Shown here: piece by piece, positions 1-8,470 of the stretch
How positions within the stretch are numbered: the stretch's first letter is position 1
How the letters are laid out: every line of letters begins with the position of its first letter
DNA from: Marinoscillum sp049115815
GTDB lineage: Bacteria; Bacteroidota; Bacteroidia; Cytophagales; Cyclobacteriaceae
DNA: 64,000 bases
Assembly (NCBI GenBank): GCA_049115815.1
Contig: JAGDZO010000012.1
Span: forward strand, 15,074-79,073
Reading direction: 5' to 3'
The notes under the pieces: generated by a model
Databases searched by the model: none
Seen by the model: the letters and a program-made list of their open reading frames with translations, nothing else
What the model was told of the DNA's origin: nothing
Made by a program: the position numbers and the translations under genes

Positions 1-28
1 TGGGATTGCCAACTAATGCGATTTTCAT
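1..28 (-). CDS. feoB: FeoB ferrous iron transporter, N-terminal start only (partial)
   Basis: Only the first nine codons are inside the window, and the gene runs off the left edge. They read MKIALVGNP, the start of the G1 (P-loop) segment of the FeoB G domain. The start codon lies one base after the feoA stop codon, so the two genes must be translated from one message. FeoB is the inner-membrane GTPase/permease for Fe(II). The call rests on the short match plus the feoA neighbour. Confidence 0.8.
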
Positions 29-29
29 A

Positions 30-260
30 TTACTCCACCTCTACTAATAAAGCCTCTTCTCTTCTCAGCGAAAGGGTATAACCATCTAAGTCGATCGCAA
101 TAGGTCCTCCAAATGGTGCTTTGAATACCACCTGAACTACCTTGCCAGGGTACATGCCCATGTCCATAAGTTTAGAAGCCAGACCAACAGGAGACAGTCC
201 TTTGATGGTCATTTTTTGATTGAGCTGGAGATCGTCTAGGGTCAACATATCGCGATGCAA
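30..260 (-). CDS. feoA: FeoA family ferrous iron transport protein
   Basis: A 76-residue SH3-like FeoA domain protein, the usual size for a stand-alone FeoA, which is a small cytoplasmic partner of FeoB. Typical FeoA features are the LMDMGMYPGK segment in the middle and the ending YTLSLRREEALLVEV. Met5 (base 248) is an alternative start giving MLTLDDL, closer to many FeoA proteins. The stop is one base before the feoB start, so this is a feoAB operon. No Fur-type operator was recognised by eye in the 62 bases upstream. Confidence 0.93.
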   Translation of the reverse strand: MHRDMLTLDDLQLNQKMTIKGLSPVGLASKLMDMGMYPGKVVQVVFKAPFGGPIAIDLDGYTLSLRREEALLVEVE

Positions 261-322
261 AATAACTGGTCATAGATGGATTTCACAATAGCCATGACTA
301 GTGAAAAGATTTAGCATCCAAT

Positions 323-964
323 TTAAGCCTTAGCCAGGCCGCTCTCCATCGCGTATACGATCAACTCCGCTGGTGATTTCAGATTGAGCTTTTTGAGAAT
401 GTTTTTTCTATGAGAATTGATGGTATGGATGCTCAGGTGTAGCGCTTCCGCAATATCGGCTGTGCGATACCCTTTAGTAATCAACTGAAGGACTTCAAAT
501 TCTCTACTAGATAGATCGGTAGGTTCGCAGCGCGTTTCGGGCGGTCTACTTTCGTCCTCTATGAGTAGGTCCAAAATGCTGTTACAGAAAAAGCGATTGT
601 TGCGCGCTACAGAGTCGATGGCATTGAGGATTTCCATCTGGCTGCACTTCTTGGTGACCACACCTTTGATTCCCATCTCAAGCAACGACTTGATAGCAGA
701 CTTGCTATCTTCATTGGTGATGATCAATACGTTGGTGGCCTGAGATTGTACTACTTGCTTCAGGATAGATAGCAAGACCGGATCTTGACTTTTATAATCC
801 ATGACCAAGACATCAGGATGTAATTCCAAGATTTTGCTCAGCAAATACTCTGGCTCATCCACTGCTCCCAGCAATTCCAAATCATCTTTCTCATCAATGA
901 GATGCATCAAGCCAGCCTTAGTCAAGAACTGGAAATCCGAAATTAATACAGTCGTCTTTTTCAT
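323..964 (-). CDS. NarL/LuxR-type response regulator
   Basis: 213 residues. A receiver domain (about 1-120) has the phosphoacceptor Asp56 in VLVMDY, acidic Asp10, Thr83 and a Lys at 105/106. A LuxR-type helix-turn-helix follows (about 149-205: LSSREFEVLQL, then SIHTINSHRKNILKKL). It is probably a DNA-binding regulator activated by phosphorylation. No histidine kinase gene is adjacent, so it is an orphan here. It lies 62 bases upstream of feoA on the same strand and could be co-transcribed with feoAB, but a link to iron is inference. It is divergent from fumC. Confidence 0.9.
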   Translation of the reverse strand: MKKTTVLISDFQFLTKAGLMHLIDEKDDLELLGAVDEPEYLLSKILELHPDVLVMDYKSQDPVLLSILKQVVQSQATNVLIITNEDSKSAIKSLLEMGIKGVVTKKCSQMEILNAIDSVARNNRFFCNSILDLLIEDESRPPETRCEPTDLSSREFEVLQLITKGYRTADIAEALHLSIHTINSHRKNILKKLNLKSPAELIVYAMESGLAKA

Positions 965-1065
965 TTATTTAGAATAATTCTAAACTACGCAAACCTACTA
1001 CAGAATCATCAAACCGACAATCTAACTATATGGTTTAGAATTAAGGTATCTATTCTTTTATCAAG

Positions 1066-1073
1066 TAATTTTG
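1066..1073 (+). promoter_or_regulatory. Probable Bacteroidota -7 promoter element for fumC
   Basis: TAATTTTG matches the Bacteroidota -7 consensus TAnnTTTG and ends 34 bases before the fumC ATG. No clear TTTG/TTG -33 element was found at the expected distance. Confidence 0.45.
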
Positions 1074-1107
1074 CAGCCAATAATCACACTTATTACAATC
1101 GAATACG

Positions 1108-2508
1108 ATGGACCACAGAATAGAACATGATACGATGGGGGAAGTGAAAGTCCCTGCAGAAAAATATTGGGGAGCACAAACACAGCGTTCCAAAGAAAAT
1201 TTCAAGATTGGTGGCACCAACATGCACATGCCAATGGAAATCATTCAGGCATTTGCTATTCTCAAAAAATCAGCTGCTCAAGCTAATAGTGAGCTAGGTG
1301 TACTTAGTCCAGAAAAATCTGATTTGATAGGCAAAGTGTGTGACGAAATCCTTGAAGGCAAACTGGATGATCAGTTTCCATTGGTCATCTGGCAAACAGG
1401 TTCAGGGACACAGTCTAATATGAACTGCAATGAAGTGGTGGCCAATAGAGCCCACGTGCTAAATGGTGGTTCTTTGTCTGACGATAAGAAGATTATTCAT
1501 CCAAATGACGATGTGAATAAGAGTCAGTCATCCAATGACACCTTCCCTACGGCTATGCATATAGCTTCGTACAAAATTTTGATAGAGAACACCATCCCGA
1601 AAGTCACCAAACTAAGAGATACGCTCAAAGCCAAGTCGGATGCTTTTCAACATGTGGTGAAAATTGGGCGTACCCATTTTATGGATGCTACACCGCTCAG
1701 TTTGGGTCAGGAGTTTTCCGGATATGTCTCTCAGCTAGATCATGGACTCAAAGCGCTCAACAATACCCTTGAGCACCTCAGCGAATTGGCTCTTGGAGGT
1801 ACAGCAGTAGGTACAGGACTCAACACTCCAGCTGGTTACGATGTATTGGTAGCCAAGAAGATTGCTGAAAATGCTCAGCTTCCTTTTATTACCGCCGAAA
1901 ACAAATTTGAAGCTTTGGCTGCTCATGACGCCATGGTAGAAACGCATGGAGCACTCAAGCAATTGGCCGTAAGCCTGATGAAAATAGGAAACGATATTCG
2001 TATGCTGTGCTCAGGACCAAGAAGCGGGATCGGTGAAATCATCATTCCTGAAAACGAACCGGGATCATCCATCATGCCTGGTAAGGTGAACCCAACGCAA
2101 TGTGAAGCACTTACTATGGTATGTGCCCAAGTGATAGGAAACGATGTAGCGGTATCTGCAGGTGGTATGTATGGTCACTTTGAGTTGAATGTCTTCAAAC
2201 CTATGATGGTCTACAACTTGCTTACTTCTGCCAGACTGATAGGAGATGCTTGCGAATCTTTCAATGATAACTGTGCGATCGGAATAGAGCCTAATTATCC
2301 CGTGATCAAAGAAAAATTGGAGAATTCACTGATGCTCGTCACGGCACTCAACACACACATTGGGTACGAAAAAGCAGCCAAAATCGCCAAAAAGGCACAT
2401 AAAGAAGGATCGACATTGCGTCAAGCTGCCATAGAATTAGGATATTTGACCAGCGAACAATTCGATGAATGGGTCAAGCCTGAAGACATGATTGGAAGTT
2501 TGAAATAG
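1108..2508 (+). CDS. fumC: Class II fumarate hydratase
   Basis: 466 residues, the normal length for iron-independent class II fumarase, which interconverts fumarate and malate in the TCA cycle. The superfamily signature GSSIMPGKVNP is at residues 319-329 and includes the catalytic serine. The catalytic His region GRTHFMDATP has His190. The GTGLNTPAGY substrate-binding segment is also present. Start: ATG after a TAATTTTG promoter core. The gene stands alone, divergent from the NarL-type regulator. Aspartase and argininosuccinate lyase share the fold, but the overall sequence reads as fumarase. Confidence 0.96.
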   Translation: MDHRIEHDTMGEVKVPAEKYWGAQTQRSKENFKIGGTNMHMPMEIIQAFAILKKSAAQANSELGVLSPEKSDLIGKVCDEILEGKLDDQFPLVIWQTGSGTQSNMNCNEVVANRAHVLNGGSLSDDKKIIHPNDDVNKSQSSNDTFPTAMHIASYKILIENTIPKVTKLRDTLKAKSDAFQHVVKIGRTHFMDATPLSLGQEFSGYVSQLDHGLKALNNTLEHLSELALGGTAVGTGLNTPAGYDVLVAKKIAENAQLPFITAENKFEALAAHDAMVETHGALKQLAVSLMKIGNDIRMLCSGPRSGIGEIIIPENEPGSSIMPGKVNPTQCEALTMVCAQVIGNDVAVSAGGMYGHFELNVFKPMMVYNLLTSARLIGDACESFNDNCAIGIEPNYPVIKEKLENSLMLVTALNTHIGYEKAAKIAKKAHKEGSTLRQAAIELGYLTSEQFDEWVKPEDMIGSLK

Positions 2509-2588
2509 TAATTATTTTGCATTTTCAATACTTATTTTAGTACTTTAGTACCTGTTACGTAAATAATTCTGAATCAACAGTTTAAAAC

Positions 2589-3185
2589 ATGAAAAGGATC
2601 ATCACATTATCACTCTTAGTTTTCTTTGTAGCCGTAGGTTTCAATGCCTCAGCTCAAATGTCCAAAGCCGAGAAAAAAGAGTGGAAAAAAAGAATAAAAG
2701 CGCTTGAACCTGAGCAATTCAAAATCATCGTAGAAGAAAACAAATCTCTTAAGAGCCAGACAGCAAGTTTGAAAAACGAACTAGCTGGAGTAGACGATAA
2801 AATTGCTGACAAGGATGAGCAAATAGCATCATACAAGACTCAAGTGTCTAGCCTACGTGATCAATTGGCTGAAGCTGCATCTAAGCCTGCTGCAAAGCCT
2901 GTGGAAACTGGAGCGATCGACGAAAGCACAGGAGTGGTATTCAAAGTGCAGATAGGTGCATACAGCAAGAAAGACCTTCAGAAATACAAGAAGGCTAAAA
3001 ACTTTGCTCAAGAATCTGACAATGGTGTAAACAAGTTTACTATCGGCGCATTCAGAGATTATTGGGAAGCTGATACATTGAAAAAATACTTGAGAGAAAT
3101 GGGCGTGAAGGATGCATTCATCGTTTCTTATAAAGATGGAAGCAGAGTAGATATCAAAGAAGTACTCGAAGGAGTATCTAAATAA
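2589..3185 (+). CDS. Secreted coiled-coil protein with C-terminal SPOR-like domain
   Basis: 198 residues. The N-terminal signal peptide (hydrophobic ITLSLLVFFVAVGF) ends near Ala-Gln at residues 22-23. A charged, Lys/Glu-rich coiled-coil region follows (about 25-95), then a short Ala/Pro linker. The C-terminal domain (about 113-185) starts VVFKVQIGAYSKKD, the pattern of SPOR domains, which bind denuded peptidoglycan glycan strands. It is probably a periplasmic or outer-membrane-associated envelope protein; its exact role is unknown. It is monocistronic and followed by a clear terminator. Confidence 0.8.
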   Translation: MKRIITLSLLVFFVAVGFNASAQMSKAEKKEWKKRIKALEPEQFKIIVEENKSLKSQTASLKNELAGVDDKIADKDEQIASYKTQVSSLRDQLAEAASKPAAKPVETGAIDESTGVVFKVQIGAYSKKDLQKYKKAKNFAQESDNGVNKFTIGAFRDYWEADTLKKYLREMGVKDAFIVSYKDGSRVDIKEVLEGVSK

Positions 3186-3204
3186 GCTCAAATAACATAT
3201 CAAT

Positions 3205-3236
3205 AAAAACCCTTCGATGATTCGAGGGTTTTTTTG
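3205..3236 (+). terminator. Rho-independent terminator after the SPOR-domain gene
   Basis: Left arm AAACCC(T)TCGA and right arm TCGAGGGTTT form a stem with one bulged T, followed by a run of T. It begins about 20 bases after the stop codon. Confidence 0.8.
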
Positions 3237-3243
3237 TTTGTGG

Positions 3244-3251
3244 TAGTTTTG
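3244..3251 (+). promoter_or_regulatory. Probable -7 promoter element for map
   Basis: TAGTTTTG fits TAnnTTTG. It ends 17 bases before the ATG at 3269 but only 8 before the ATG at 3260, which favours the later start for map. Confidence 0.4.
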
Positions 3252-3268
3252 CCAGCCAATTGTTCAAG

Positions 3269-4060
3269 ATGATTCATTATAAGACAAAAGAAGAGATCGA
3301 ACTAATCAGACACAGTGCTCTGATAGTATCGCAGACGCTAGGATTGATGGCAGAGCACATCAAGCCTGGAGTTACACCCCTTGAGTTAGATAAGATCGCG
3401 GAAGAATTTATTCGAGATCAGGGAGCTGAACCAGGCTTCCTTGGCCTTTACGACTATCCCAACACCATTATCACATCGGTCAATGAACAAGTAGTACATG
3501 GCTTGCCAACTAAGCGACCTTTGGAAGAAGGAGACGTAGTAGGGCTGGATTGTGGTGCTCTCAAAAATGGTTTCTATGGTGACCATGCGTACACTTTCGC
3601 AGTTGGTGAGATCACGGATGAAGTGAAACAACTGCTCCGTGTAACTAAAAAAAGTCTTGAACTGGGTATAGAACAAACTGTGGCTGGCAACAGAATGGGA
3701 GATATAGGCCATGCCATTCAAACTTATACCGAGGGTTTTGGGTATGGCGTGGTAAGAGAGCTTGTAGGACATGGATTGGGCAAGAAAATGCACGAATCTC
3801 CAGAGGTGCCCAACTACGGGAAGCGGGGCAGGGGTTCTAAAATAAAGGAAGGTCTTGTATTGGCAATAGAGCCAATGATCAATATGGGTACTCGCAGAGT
3901 TATTCAACTCAATGACGGCTGGACGATAGTGACGGCTGACAGAATGCCCTCCGCACATTTCGAACACAATGTAGCCGTAGTGGATGGTAAACCTGAGGTG
4001 CTATCCACTTTCAAATACATTGAAGAGGCATTGACCAAATCCGGTGGATTTATCAGTTAA
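3269..4060 (+). CDS. map: Methionine aminopeptidase, type I
   Basis: Removes the initiator methionine from new proteins in the cytoplasm. The five metal ligands of the family are visible: two Asp (in GLDCGA and GDHAYT), His in GHGLGKKMHESP, Glu in LAIEPMIN and Glu in HFEHNVAV. Counted from the upstream ATG at 3260 these are residues 97, 108, 171, 204 and 235. The ATG at 3269 is preferred because it gives MIHYKTKEEIELIR, aligning with the usual family start, and leaves room for a transcription start after the promoter core. Length 263-266 residues is typical. There is no operon partner. Confidence 0.95.
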   Translation: MIHYKTKEEIELIRHSALIVSQTLGLMAEHIKPGVTPLELDKIAEEFIRDQGAEPGFLGLYDYPNTIITSVNEQVVHGLPTKRPLEEGDVVGLDCGALKNGFYGDHAYTFAVGEITDEVKQLLRVTKKSLELGIEQTVAGNRMGDIGHAIQTYTEGFGYGVVRELVGHGLGKKMHESPEVPNYGKRGRGSKIKEGLVLAIEPMINMGTRRVIQLNDGWTIVTADRMPSAHFEHNVAVVDGKPEVLSTFKYIEEALTKSGGFIS

Positions 4061-4135
4061 TTATCCGATTTTCTTGTGAAAGTCTAAGTTAGCAAAGCAC
4101 TTATTCAAAAGCGCTTTTGATAACTTCGCGATACT

Positions 4136-5929
4136 GTGCCCACCAAAAATCATAAGTTCTCCGTAATACTCATGCGTTTCTTAGTCTGGAGACTAAGACA
4201 CATCAGCGATAACAACTTCTTGCTCATCGTGGCAAGCATTATTGGGCTTACTTCAGGTCTAGCAGCGGTCACCCTCAAAAGTACCGTTCACTACGTCCAA
4301 CATCTCCTTCAGCAAAACATTGACTTCACCAAGATCAACTATCTGTACTTGATCTATCCTGCGGTTGGAATCCTACTTACAGTATTGATAAGAAAGTACT
4401 TGGTCAAGGATACTCCTGGACATGGGATCACCAGAATTCTAAGAGCGATATCCAAAAACTCAAGTAGAATCAGGAAACGCTATATGATGTCCAATATGCT
4501 TAAGAGTGCCATTACGGTGGGCTTTGGTGGATCAGTGGGACTGGAAGCACCCATAGTCGTTACTGGATCAGCTATCGGTTCCAATATTGGAAAATTCGTT
4601 CACCTGGATTATAAAAAAAGAACCTTATTAATAGGGTGTGGAGCTGCAGGCGCCATTGCCGCAATCTTTAATTCACCCATTGCAGGAGTCATTTTCGCTA
4701 TTGAAGTAATTCTCACAGAGGTTAAAATCAGTAAATTCATTCCTATTCTTATAGCTTCAGTAAGTGGCCAATTGGTTTCAATCATTCTTCTAGGGGATGA
4801 TATCCTATTCACCTTCAAGTTGGTAGACTCATTTACTGCCTCAGATACACCTTTCTATATATTGCTAGGGATAGCATGCGGGTTTGTCTCTCTTTATTTT
4901 ATGCGTATCACCTTTTATGTTGAGAGCAGTCTTGAGGCCGTCAAGAACATCTATACCCGAGCATTGATGGGAGGATTAGGGCTAGCCCTCATCATATTTG
5001 TACTGCCTCCCATATATGGTGAAGGCTACAACTCCATTATTGCCCTCTTGAAGGGAAATCAAGACAATTTCTTTAGTGGCAATTTTCTTTATGAAATGGG
5101 CGATCAGCAGATCATTGCTATGATCATTTTAGTGTTGATAATTATCGCCAAGCCTTTTGCAACGGCCTTCACCCTAGGTTCGGGTGGTAGCGGAGGGGTA
5201 TTTGCTCCTTCACTCTTTATGGGTGGTGTTACTGGTTTTCTTTTTGCAAGAATCGTTCAGTTCATCTCTCCATCTACCGATATCAGCGCGAGCAACTTCA
5301 CACTTGTGGGGATGTGCGGGGTGATGAGTGGGGTACTTCATGCACCACTTACGGGCATCTTCCTTATTGCCGAGATCACTAGCGGCTATATGCTTTTCGT
5401 TCCGTTGATGATCGTGTCTGCCATCAGCTTTACGACCATCTCCTATTTTGAGAAACACAGCATCTACACCAAGAACCTCATAGAAAAGGGAGATCTGATT
5501 CAGCATGACAGTGACTTGATAGTTCTCAGCCTTATCGACTTACACAAAATCATAGAAAAAGACTTGCTTATCATTCATCCAGATGCCAAGCTCAAAGAGC
5601 TTGTGGAGCTGGTCAAGAAAAGCAAGAGGAATATATTCCCTGTAGTGAATGAACACAATGAATTGAAGGGTATTGTCACCCTGGATCATATTAGAGAGAT
5701 CATGTTCGATCCAGATAAACAGTACGAAATAGTGGTCAAAACCATTATGCAAGCCCCTCCTGCCTTTGTGAGCCCGACAGAAAAAATGCAATCCGTGATG
5801 AATAAGTTCGAAAGAACACAAGCATGGAATCTCCCGGTAATCAATGATGGAAAATACTTGGGGTTTATTTCCAAATCGCGGATTTTCAATGCTTATAGAA
5901 AGAAATTAATTCGTCAAACCAAGGAGTAA
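4136..5929 (+). CDS. ClC-family chloride channel/antiporter with CBS domains
   Basis: 597 residues. The ClC membrane core (about 25-440) shows the selectivity motifs GHGITR (about 96-101), GLEAP with the gating-type Glu137, and GSGGSGGVFAPS (about 346-357). A C-terminal regulatory CBS pair follows (about 460-595). ClC proteins move chloride or exchange it for protons; the retained gating glutamate fits an antiporter or gated channel. The start is GTG at 4136. An ATG at 4172 (Met13, MRFLVWRLRHIS) is a good alternative. TAACTTCG at 4121-4128 could be a variant promoter core. Confidence 0.92.
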   Translation: MPTKNHKFSVILMRFLVWRLRHISDNNFLLIVASIIGLTSGLAAVTLKSTVHYVQHLLQQNIDFTKINYLYLIYPAVGILLTVLIRKYLVKDTPGHGITRILRAISKNSSRIRKRYMMSNMLKSAITVGFGGSVGLEAPIVVTGSAIGSNIGKFVHLDYKKRTLLIGCGAAGAIAAIFNSPIAGVIFAIEVILTEVKISKFIPILIASVSGQLVSIILLGDDILFTFKLVDSFTASDTPFYILLGIACGFVSLYFMRITFYVESSLEAVKNIYTRALMGGLGLALIIFVLPPIYGEGYNSIIALLKGNQDNFFSGNFLYEMGDQQIIAMIILVLIIIAKPFATAFTLGSGGSGGVFAPSLFMGGVTGFLFARIVQFISPSTDISASNFTLVGMCGVMSGVLHAPLTGIFLIAEITSGYMLFVPLMIVSAISFTTISYFEKHSIYTKNLIEKGDLIQHDSDLIVLSLIDLHKIIEKDLLIIHPDAKLKELVELVKKSKRNIFPVVNEHNELKGIVTLDHIREIMFDPDKQYEIVVKTIMQAPPAFVSPTEKMQSVMNKFERTQAWNLPVINDGKYLGFISKSRIFNAYRKKLIRQTKE

Positions 5930-6352
5930 AAACATTAAACTTCTGAAAATCAGTCCTTTACAAAACCAAGCGCTTTTTAGGCTTAAATTTTTACGCCTCC
6001 AGACTTATCCACACAATTTTAATTTAATGTTGCTGTCATAATTATCTATATATCAGGTGTTTATGTTGGTTTTTAATAGCCGTGTGGATAAAGTGCATAA
6101 AATGTTAATAATTAATTTATAAAGGATTTTGAAGTCTAATTCCTTTGTTTAAGGAGGATGGCAATAGGAATTGGACTAAATGATGGGTTTGACATAATTA
6201 GGTTTCTTGCTTTTATTTGTACCTTCTAAGACAAGATTATTAGAAAAAGTGAATTGGAGGATTGTCAGATAACTCAGAGGAGATTGTTTCTCTTAGAATA
6301 ATTATATTTTGTGAATTTTCTAAAACTTATCAGAATTTAATACGTAGAGGGT
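5930..6352. other. 423-bp AT-rich gap with paired inverted DnaA boxes; possible oriC
   Basis: No gene fits this gap. It holds two perfect DnaA-box consensus nonamers, TTATCCACA at 6005-6013 (plus) and the same on the minus strand at 6083-6091. They face each other and share a tenth base. The DNA between and just after them is very AT-rich (e.g. about 6014-6065 and 6096-6125), like a DNA-unwinding element. Paired boxes beside AT-rich DNA are the usual layout of bacterial origins, but dnaA is not adjacent and gene orientation does not switch here. An origin is a reasonable hypothesis, not an established call. Confidence 0.45.
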
Positions 6353-6814
6353 ATGAGTATGAAAGTATTTATTATTTCGCTTGCGCTTTTTATAGGACAT
6401 GGGGCTATGTCACAAAGCGTGACTCCCATAGGATTAAAGGAATTGGAAAACGAAATGTCCCAAACGAGCGATGAACTCAGAGTTTACAATTTTTGGGCGT
6501 CTTGGTGTGGGCCATGTATTCAAGAGATGCCGCATTTTGATGAACTATCCAAGGATACGAATGTGACGCTTGTCAGTCTAGATTTTGAGGAGGACCTCCA
6601 AAAAGCCGCTAACATTCTCAACAAAAAGAAAATAAGTTTGTCTTCCTATCTTTTGACAGAGCAGGATATGGACAAGTATATAGCTGTTCTGGGCGAGAGC
6701 TGGTCAGGAGCCATCCCCGCTACAGTGATTATATCGGCAAGTGGTCAAAGGTTTTTCTACGAAGGAAGTTTTGACAAGGAAGAATTATTTGATTTAGTAT
6801 CAAGCATGAAATAA
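6353..6814 (+). CDS. Thioredoxin-like (TlpA-type) secreted disulfide reductase
   Basis: 153 residues. A signal peptide (about 1-20, ending AMSQ) precedes a thioredoxin fold with the active site WASWCGPC (Cys52 and Cys55) and a cis-Pro loop GAIPATVI near residue 123. It is probably a periplasmic or envelope thiol-disulfide protein of the TlpA/ResA type. A second ATG two codons in (6359) is an equally good start. The next gene, another thioredoxin-fold protein, begins 11 bases after the stop, so the two are probably co-transcribed. Confidence 0.88.
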   Translation: MSMKVFIISLALFIGHGAMSQSVTPIGLKELENEMSQTSDELRVYNFWASWCGPCIQEMPHFDELSKDTNVTLVSLDFEEDLQKAANILNKKKISLSSYLLTEQDMDKYIAVLGESWSGAIPATVIISASGQRFFYEGSFDKEELFDLVSSMK

Positions 6815-6825
6815 AAATTATAACA

Positions 6826-7455
6826 ATGAAAAAATCTTTATTAATTGTTGCAGGAGTATTGGTTACAGTGACCGTATTGGCCATCAGTGCGATGGATACC
6901 ATGGAAGAAGCGGGTTACGAAGTAGGTGACTATGTAGAAGACTTTAACCTTCCCAATGTGGATGGAAAATATGTCTCATTATCTGGTGATGCCTCTGCCA
7001 AAGGGTATATAGTTGTATTTACTTGCAATACCTGCCCATATGCCAAGCTTTATGAAGATCGAATCATTGCTCTAGATAAGAAGTATAGGTCTAAAGGGTA
7101 TCCGGTAGTGGCCATCAACCCGAACGATATCAATAAGCAGCCAGATGACTCTATGGAGAAAATGAAGATGCGCTCACAGGATAAAAAATACACCTTCCCG
7201 TATTTGCGTGATGATTCTCAGGATGTAGCCAGAAAATTTGGTGCAACTAAAACGCCACATGTCTATGTCTTGAATAAAGAATCTGGGAAATTCAAAGTAG
7301 AATTTATTGGTGCGATAGATGATAGCCCTCGCGAAGCAGCAGACGTAAGCGAACGCTACGTAGAAGATGCAATAGATGCGTTGATGTCAGGGAAAAAGCC
7401 TACCGTAACTTCGAAAAGAGCGATCGGATGCACTATCAAGTGGAAAGACGTTTAA
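6826..7455 (+). CDS. Redoxin/AhpC-TSA-like thioredoxin-fold protein
   Basis: 209 residues. An N-terminal hydrophobic segment (about 4-22) is a signal peptide or anchor. A redoxin domain follows: VGDYVEDFNLPNVDGK, then the active site FTCNTCPYAKLYEDR with Cys67 and Cys70, and a cis-Pro segment TKTPHVYV. The CNTCPYA motif is typical of a Bacteroidota redoxin subfamily without an assigned substrate. It probably works with the upstream TlpA-like protein in envelope redox chemistry (inference from position). A terminator starts about 35 bases after the stop. Confidence 0.85.
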   Translation: MKKSLLIVAGVLVTVTVLAISAMDTMEEAGYEVGDYVEDFNLPNVDGKYVSLSGDASAKGYIVVFTCNTCPYAKLYEDRIIALDKKYRSKGYPVVAINPNDINKQPDDSMEKMKMRSQDKKYTFPYLRDDSQDVARKFGATKTPHVYVLNKESGKFKVEFIGAIDDSPREAADVSERYVEDAIDALMSGKKPTVTSKRAIGCTIKWKDV

Positions 7456-7490
7456 TTACAGTTTTCCTTAGACTTTCTCAAAATTATCAA

Positions 7491-7513
7491 AAGCCTCCTA
7501 AGAGGCTTTTTTT
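7491..7513. terminator. Bidirectional terminator between convergent genes
   Basis: Stem AAGCCTC / GAGGCTT (7491-7497 and 7502-7508) with a four-base loop, then a T run on the plus strand and A-rich sequence on the other side. The loop contains the stop codon of the convergent SRPBCC gene, so the hairpin is partly coding. Confidence 0.8.
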
Positions 7514-7947
7514 GTGAAGATTCTCTTATAGATTGGCCGGCGATATAGAAACTGCAAATACAAAACAGGATACATCAATAAGTCAGTCAGTATGGTGCCT
7601 GTAGCATAGCTAATATCATCAATGATATCACTAGAAATCTCGAAGGTTTCTTGAACCTCATGATGATGTGTCCACCTCGATAAGAAAAAAGGCAGCTTCA
7701 CCCCTTCATCTACGAACACCCATTTCGTGTCTCCTGAAAGATGATGAGTGATCTCACTGGTCCATTCTTGACGAAAAAGCAGAAAATTTAACTCCAATGA
7801 GACTTTATCTCCCGTTTCACATCCATCAAACTGTAGCAACCTCACGGAAGGAAAAGGTGGGTTCAATGCCAAAAAAAGCTCCTTTGTAAACCCCTCTTTC
7901 ACGGATTTCAAAGGAGCTTTTACTGACGTTCGAATTTTCAATCGCAT
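7498..7947 (-). CDS. SRPBCC (START/polyketide-cyclase-like) ligand-binding fold protein
   Basis: 149 residues with the SRPBCC pattern: a first strand KIRTSVKAPLKSVKEGF, a central set of beta strands, and a long C-terminal helix (about 110-135). The family forms a deep hydrophobic cavity and binds lipids or other small hydrophobic ligands. No catalytic residues can be assigned. The last codons (ending KKAS) lie inside the terminator hairpin. It is on the same strand as the DUF1761 gene, 35 bases downstream of it, so a shared transcript is likely. Confidence 0.7.
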   Translation of the reverse strand: MRLKIRTSVKAPLKSVKEGFTKELFLALNPPFPSVRLLQFDGCETGDKVSLELNFLLFRQEWTSEITHHLSGDTKWVFVDEGVKLPFFLSRWTHHHEVQETFEISSDIIDDISYATGTILTDLLMYPVLYLQFLYRRPIYKRIFTKKAS

Positions 7948-7982
7948 GGTTCAAGAACCATACAGAATGAAATAAGTTTTGA

Positions 7983-8402
7983 TTATTTGGCTTTAGTCCA
8001 AGATCCAAGGATCAATCCTCCTACAGACCATCCGATAATTTGAAATCCACCTTCCAACCAAGCAAGCATATAAGGCTCTTTTGAGAACATGCCCCCTGTC
8101 ATTCCTGGTAGGTGAAAAAATACAAACCCCACTAAAAAGCCGATTGCAAGACCCTTGATCCCGCTTTTGACATTCATCTGGACAAACAGCCACGCGAGAA
8201 GATAGATAGGCGCGGCACTAGAGATAACATTTGAAATCCAAATGCCTGCTCCTGGAGGGCTCGCTTCAATCTCCTCTAAGGTGAGGCCAACCATTTCCAT
8301 CCATGGTTCTCCCATGATAGGGCCATACCATAGGAACCCGAGCACAAACATCCAGATCACAGACACCAGTACCGCAAGGTGATTAATTCTTAATTCGTTC
8401 AT
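7983..8402 (-). CDS. DUF1761 family membrane protein
   Basis: 139 residues with four predicted membrane segments (about 8-27, 51-74, 83-100 and 113-133). The start, NHLAVLVSVIWMFVLGFLWYGP, is characteristic of DUF1761 (hydrophobic helix followed by W-Y-GP). The family has no known function. It is upstream of the SRPBCC gene on the same strand. Confidence 0.8.
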   Translation of the reverse strand: MNELRINHLAVLVSVIWMFVLGFLWYGPIMGEPWMEMVGLTLEEIEASPPGAGIWISNVISSAAPIYLLAWLFVQMNVKSGIKGLAIGFLVGFVFFHLPGMTGGMFSKEPYMLAWLEGGFQIIGWSVGGLILGSWTKAK

Positions 8403-8470
8403 AGTTTTAGGTTTTAGTGATTAATAAAAATACTGATCTTTTTCGAATCACCTTAAAAACTACCTAAACA

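Noticed and set aside
3386..3967. 193-residue reverse frame inside map
   Set aside because: Shadow of map; protein text is not family-like.
6262..6474. 70-residue plus frame before the TlpA-like gene
   Set aside because: Overlaps the real gene in another frame, with no protein features.
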